From Christensenella hongkongensis (GTDB lineage: Bacteria > Bacillota > Clostridia > Christensenellales > Christensenellaceae), in contig NZ_LAYJ01000088.1 in assembly GCF_000981035.1 (NCBI RefSeq), positions 95,107-159,106 of the forward strand: 64,000 bases of DNA, written 5' to 3'. The notes under the pieces were generated by a model, which saw only the letters and a program-made list of their open reading frames with translations, did no database searches and was not told the DNA's origin. Within the stretch, counting starts at the first letter, position 1; each line of letters begins with the position of its first letter. The position numbers and the translations under genes were made by a program. Positions 62,017 to 64,000 of this stretch are shown here, one piece after another.

Positions 62017-62117
62017 TGCGCGTCCGCCTGTCGTTCATCATTCGTGTTCAGTTTGCATTAGAGTTTATTATAACGCTTTTTTTGCCGAATGCAATTTAAT
62101 TTTTTGTGAACAAAAAC

Positions 62118-62145
62118 AACGGAAGCATAACGTCATGCTTCCGTT
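62118..62145 (-). terminator. Terminator of the mscL-VOC transcript
   Basis: AACGGAAGCAT/ATGCTTCCGTT hairpin, followed on the minus strand by GTTTTTG. Confidence 0.75.
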
Positions 62146-62159
62146 GCCTTATTTTCCGC

Positions 62160-62525
62160 TTATTCAGGCAATATTTCCAGCCAGTAACCGTCCGGATCTT
62201 CGATAAAGTAAATCCCCATCTCTTCATTTACAAAGCAAACGCAGCCCATTTCCTGATGCTTTTTGAAAGCGCCTTCATAGTCCTCTGTGGTAAACGCAAG
62301 ATGAAACTCGTTATCGCCAAGGTTGTACGGCCCGTCCCAGTCCCGCAGCCATGTAAGCTCGAGCTGGTGCTCCGCGTTTTCGTTCGCCAGGTACACAATA
62401 TTGTATTCGTTATGATCGCCTGTCTTACGGCGTACCTCGTATAAATCCAGGGCCTTTGCGTAAAAATCAAGCGATTTTTCAAGATCTCGAACATTAAAAT
62501 TATTGTGAACCATTTTGAACTTCAT
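62160..62525 (-). CDS. VOC family protein, glyoxalase I-like
   Basis: The 121-residue protein has the glyoxalase I layout: [27 protein letters not shown], the middle motif [20 protein letters not shown], and [23 protein letters not shown], ending [16 protein letters not shown]. Candidate metal ligands are His7, Glu56, His75 and the final Glu pair. It could detoxify methylglyoxal or an analogue. GGAGGGC precedes the ATG; the start overlaps the mscL stop by four bases. Confidence 0.85.
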   Translation of the reverse strand: MKFKMVHNNFNVRDLEKSLDFYAKALDLYEVRRKTGDHNEYNIVYLANENAEHQLELTWLRDWDGPYNLGDNEFHLAFTTEDYEGAFKKHQEMGCVCFVNEEMGIYFIEDPDGYWLEILPE

Positions 62526-63043
62526 TCTGTGCTGCCCTCCGTAAGCTTACGACCAAAGGATTTCTTTTTCTGGACGGTTTCCTCCATCTCTTCCACGCAC
62601 GGATCCTCCGGCAAAACCGAGGTGCAATGCGGGCAGCGCGTGGCGTCGTCCGCTATCTCCGTCCTGCAGTACGGGCACAGGCGCGCGGGCTTTGCTTCTT
62701 CCACCGGTTCCGGTTTTTTCAGATGAATGCTGTTGATGCCCTTGATCACAAGGAAAATCACAAGCGCGATCAACAGGAAGTTGATCACTGCATTGATAAA
62801 GGAGCCAATCATGATTGTGGCCCCGCCAGCCCCTGCCGATGTGAGGGGAATCTTCCATTCTGAAAAATCGATGCCTCCTGTTAAAAGCCCGATCACAGGG
62901 TTCACGATATCGTTCACCAATGAATTTACGATCGATGTGAACGCCGCGCCGATAATTACACCAACCGCGAGGTCGATCACGCTTCCGCGGGATATGAACT
63001 CTTTAAACTCCTGAAAAAAACCTTTTTTCTTTTTTTCCGCCAT
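62522..63043 (-). CDS. mscL: Large-conductance mechanosensitive channel with C-terminal zinc ribbon
   Basis: The first 110 residues are a typical MscL ([40 protein letters not shown], then the second helix and KKPEP). The C-terminus is extended by a zinc ribbon CPYC-x12-CPHC (about 123-141), absent from E. coli MscL but common in clostridial forms. It releases solutes at hypo-osmotic shock. Overlap with the VOC gene indicates coupled translation. Confidence 0.93.
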   Translation of the reverse strand: MAEKKKKGFFQEFKEFISRGSVIDLAVGVIIGAAFTSIVNSLVNDIVNPVIGLLTGGIDFSEWKIPLTSAGAGGATIMIGSFINAVINFLLIALVIFLVIKGINSIHLKKPEPVEEAKPARLCPYCRTEIADDATRCPHCTSVLPEDPCVEEMEETVQKKKSFGRKLTEGSTE

Positions 63044-63092
63044 TCTTTTTCACCCTTTCCAAATCATTTCGTGACAAAATCTATTATACCTG

Positions 63093-63401
63093 TCATTTAC
63101 CGTTCCAGCAATATTTTTTGATATCCACATATCCCTCTTCATCGACCTTCACGCCTTCGGCTTCCAGCAGCTTTCGCTGCGCGTCCGTTCCGCCGAACGC
63201 AAATGCCGGCGCAAGCCGTCCTTCCCTGTTCACGATCCGGTGGCAGGGTATTACTCCCGGCATAGGATTTACATGCAGCGCATAGCCAACTGCGCGCGAC
63301 GCGCGCGGACTGCCCGCCATACGGGCGATCTGCCCATAAGACGCAACGCGCCCCTCCGGTACGCGCCTTACAATTTCATAAACTTTTTGATAGAAGCTCA
63401 A
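63093..63401 (-). CDS. MGMT family (alkylguanine/alkyltransferase-like) DNA protein
   Basis: The 102-residue protein consists only of the C-terminal MGMT domain with the Tyr-Gly-Arg stretch (ASYGQIARMAGSPRASRAVGYALHVNP) and the active-site motif IPCHRIV, with Cys retained. It may either transfer the alkyl group itself or act like Atl proteins to mark lesions; retention of Cys suggests the former. Confidence 0.9.
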   Translation of the reverse strand: MSFYQKVYEIVRRVPEGRVASYGQIARMAGSPRASRAVGYALHVNPMPGVIPCHRIVNREGRLAPAFAFGGTDAQRKLLEAEGVKVDEEGYVDIKKYCWNGK

Positions 63402-63513
63402 TCACAATCACTCCAGTTTTTTTCATTATACAATAAATCTTATTGTTTCGCAAAGAAGATTACAGGTTATAATACATACAAGACAAACAGCTACATTGAA
63501 AGGATTTGACAAA

Positions 63514-63777
63514 ATGGCAAAACAAGTAAAAATGATGATGCTGGACACCTGCCCGCATTGCAAAAGGGCGCTTGAACTCATAGACGAACTGGAACAGGAG
63601 CATCCGGAATATAAGCAGGTTCAAATCGAAAAAATAGAAGAGAACCGCGAAGCCGACAAAACAAAAGGTTACGATTACTGGTATGTTCCCACTTTTTTCG
63701 TGGATGGCGTCAAAGTCCACGAGGGCGTGCCCACCAAGGAAAAAATCAACGAAGTATTTGTCCATGCCCTGAAATAG
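63514..63777 (+). CDS. Small thioredoxin-like protein
   Basis: From the ATG at 63514 (AAAGGA eleven bases upstream) the protein has 87 residues: MAKQVKMMMLDTCPHCKRAL with a CPHC redox motif, then a cis-Pro VPTFFVDGVKVHEGVPTKEKI. It resembles glutaredoxin/thioredoxin-like 'NrdH-like' proteins of clostridia. The substrate is unknown; it stands alone before a terminator. Confidence 0.85.
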   Translation: MAKQVKMMMLDTCPHCKRALELIDELEQEHPEYKQVQIEKIEENREADKTKGYDYWYVPTFFVDGVKVHEGVPTKEKINEVFVHALK

Positions 63778-63813
63778 CTTTTTCTCCCCCCATATAAATG
63801 GTTTACATAAAGG

Positions 63814-63846
63814 AACCCGGAGTGCTTGCAGCTCCGGGTTCTTTTA
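63814..63846 (+). terminator. Terminator
   Basis: AACCCGGAG-TGCTTGCAG-CTCCGGGTT followed by CTTTTA. Confidence 0.8.
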
Positions 63847-63948
63847 TGTGCCTTTTCAACCGGCTGTGGAATCTGCCCGGTATTTCCTCTCTCCGGTTAT
63901 TGCCGCGCCCATAAAATCATGGTATAACAAAACAAAAGGAGTTTTGAT

Positions 63949-64000
63949 ATGAATAATTTCGCTCACAATGTTGCTCGGCTCAGGAAAAAGCTTGGCCTCA
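63949..64000 (+). CDS. XRE family regulator, start only (cut by window end)
   Basis: ATG 63949 follows AAAAGGAG and encodes MNNFAHNVARLRKKLGL, the beginning of an XRE helix-turn-helix (xxARLRKKLGLTQ pattern). The remainder lies beyond the right edge. Confidence 0.7.
   Translation, partial: MNNFAHNVARLRKKLGL

Overview
The window looks like the chromosome of an anaerobic, Gram-positive, spore-lineage Clostridium-type bacterium of roughly 50% GC. Direct signs are a complete spo0A, a YabE-like G5/3D cell-wall protein beside rsmA, a T-box leader, a PadR/HAAS pair, an IscR-NifS-NifU operon, a two-subunit oxygen-sensitive fumarase and strong GGAGG ribosome binding sites. A position near Christensenellales is possible but is only an impression from gene content. 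No insertion sequence, prophage, CRISPR array or rRNA operon is visible. Nearly all genes are intact; one small coiled-coil gene near 47.7 kb appears frameshifted.

Layout. 1-3.4 kb: T-box leader of a gene outside the window (minus strand), then an IclR regulator divergent from a four-carbon acid sugar kinase and a racemase-like protein. 3.4-8 kb: DUF3795 and rarA, then serC-serA. 8-13.6 kb: DUF308 and a class B penicillin-binding protein, then a YabE-like protein and rsmA. 13.7-18.7 kb: HAAS/PadR pair, a cluster of DnaA-box-like 9-mers, spo0A, the ktrB-ktrA potassium system and tRNA-Ser(GGA). 18.8-22.7 kb: accessory patch with a small unknown gene behind a hairpin-rich leader, two sigma-70-like proteins, a secreted protein, an anti-sigma-like membrane protein and DUF1361. 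22.9-32.7 kb: fumarase with divergent LysR, a MATE pump behind a probable guanidine-IV riboswitch, iscR-nifS-nifU, a lipoprotein, a SpoVB/MurJ-type flippase and a DeoR regulator.

32.7-46.6 kb is the most distinctive region: a single minus-strand train with a ribose-type ABC importer, both E1 subunits of a 2-oxoacid/acetoin-type dehydrogenase, a class II aldolase homologue lacking key active-site residues, E2, E3, a PfkB kinase and a D-lyxose isomerase family protein, ending with DeoR. A zinc-site URO-D family protein and a second DeoR gene read in the opposite direction. I infer one inducible sugar route in which an imported sugar is isomerised, phosphorylated and cleaved, with a lipoyl complex built into the same operon. 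The substrate cannot be read from the sequence.

46.6-64 kb: stress-type small proteins (Lys-rich peptide, coiled-coil/Ser-rich protein, HdeD), an SRAP/YedK protein, a hydantoinase-type ATPase, a VOC protein, an AT-rich XRE module with a 15-bp perfect inverted repeat, DUF3006, a YhiM homologue, an ABC exporter, a tandem-domain PPK2, an APC permease, murJ, VOC-mscL, an MGMT-family protein, a thioredoxin-like protein, and the first codons of an XRE regulator cut by the window edge.
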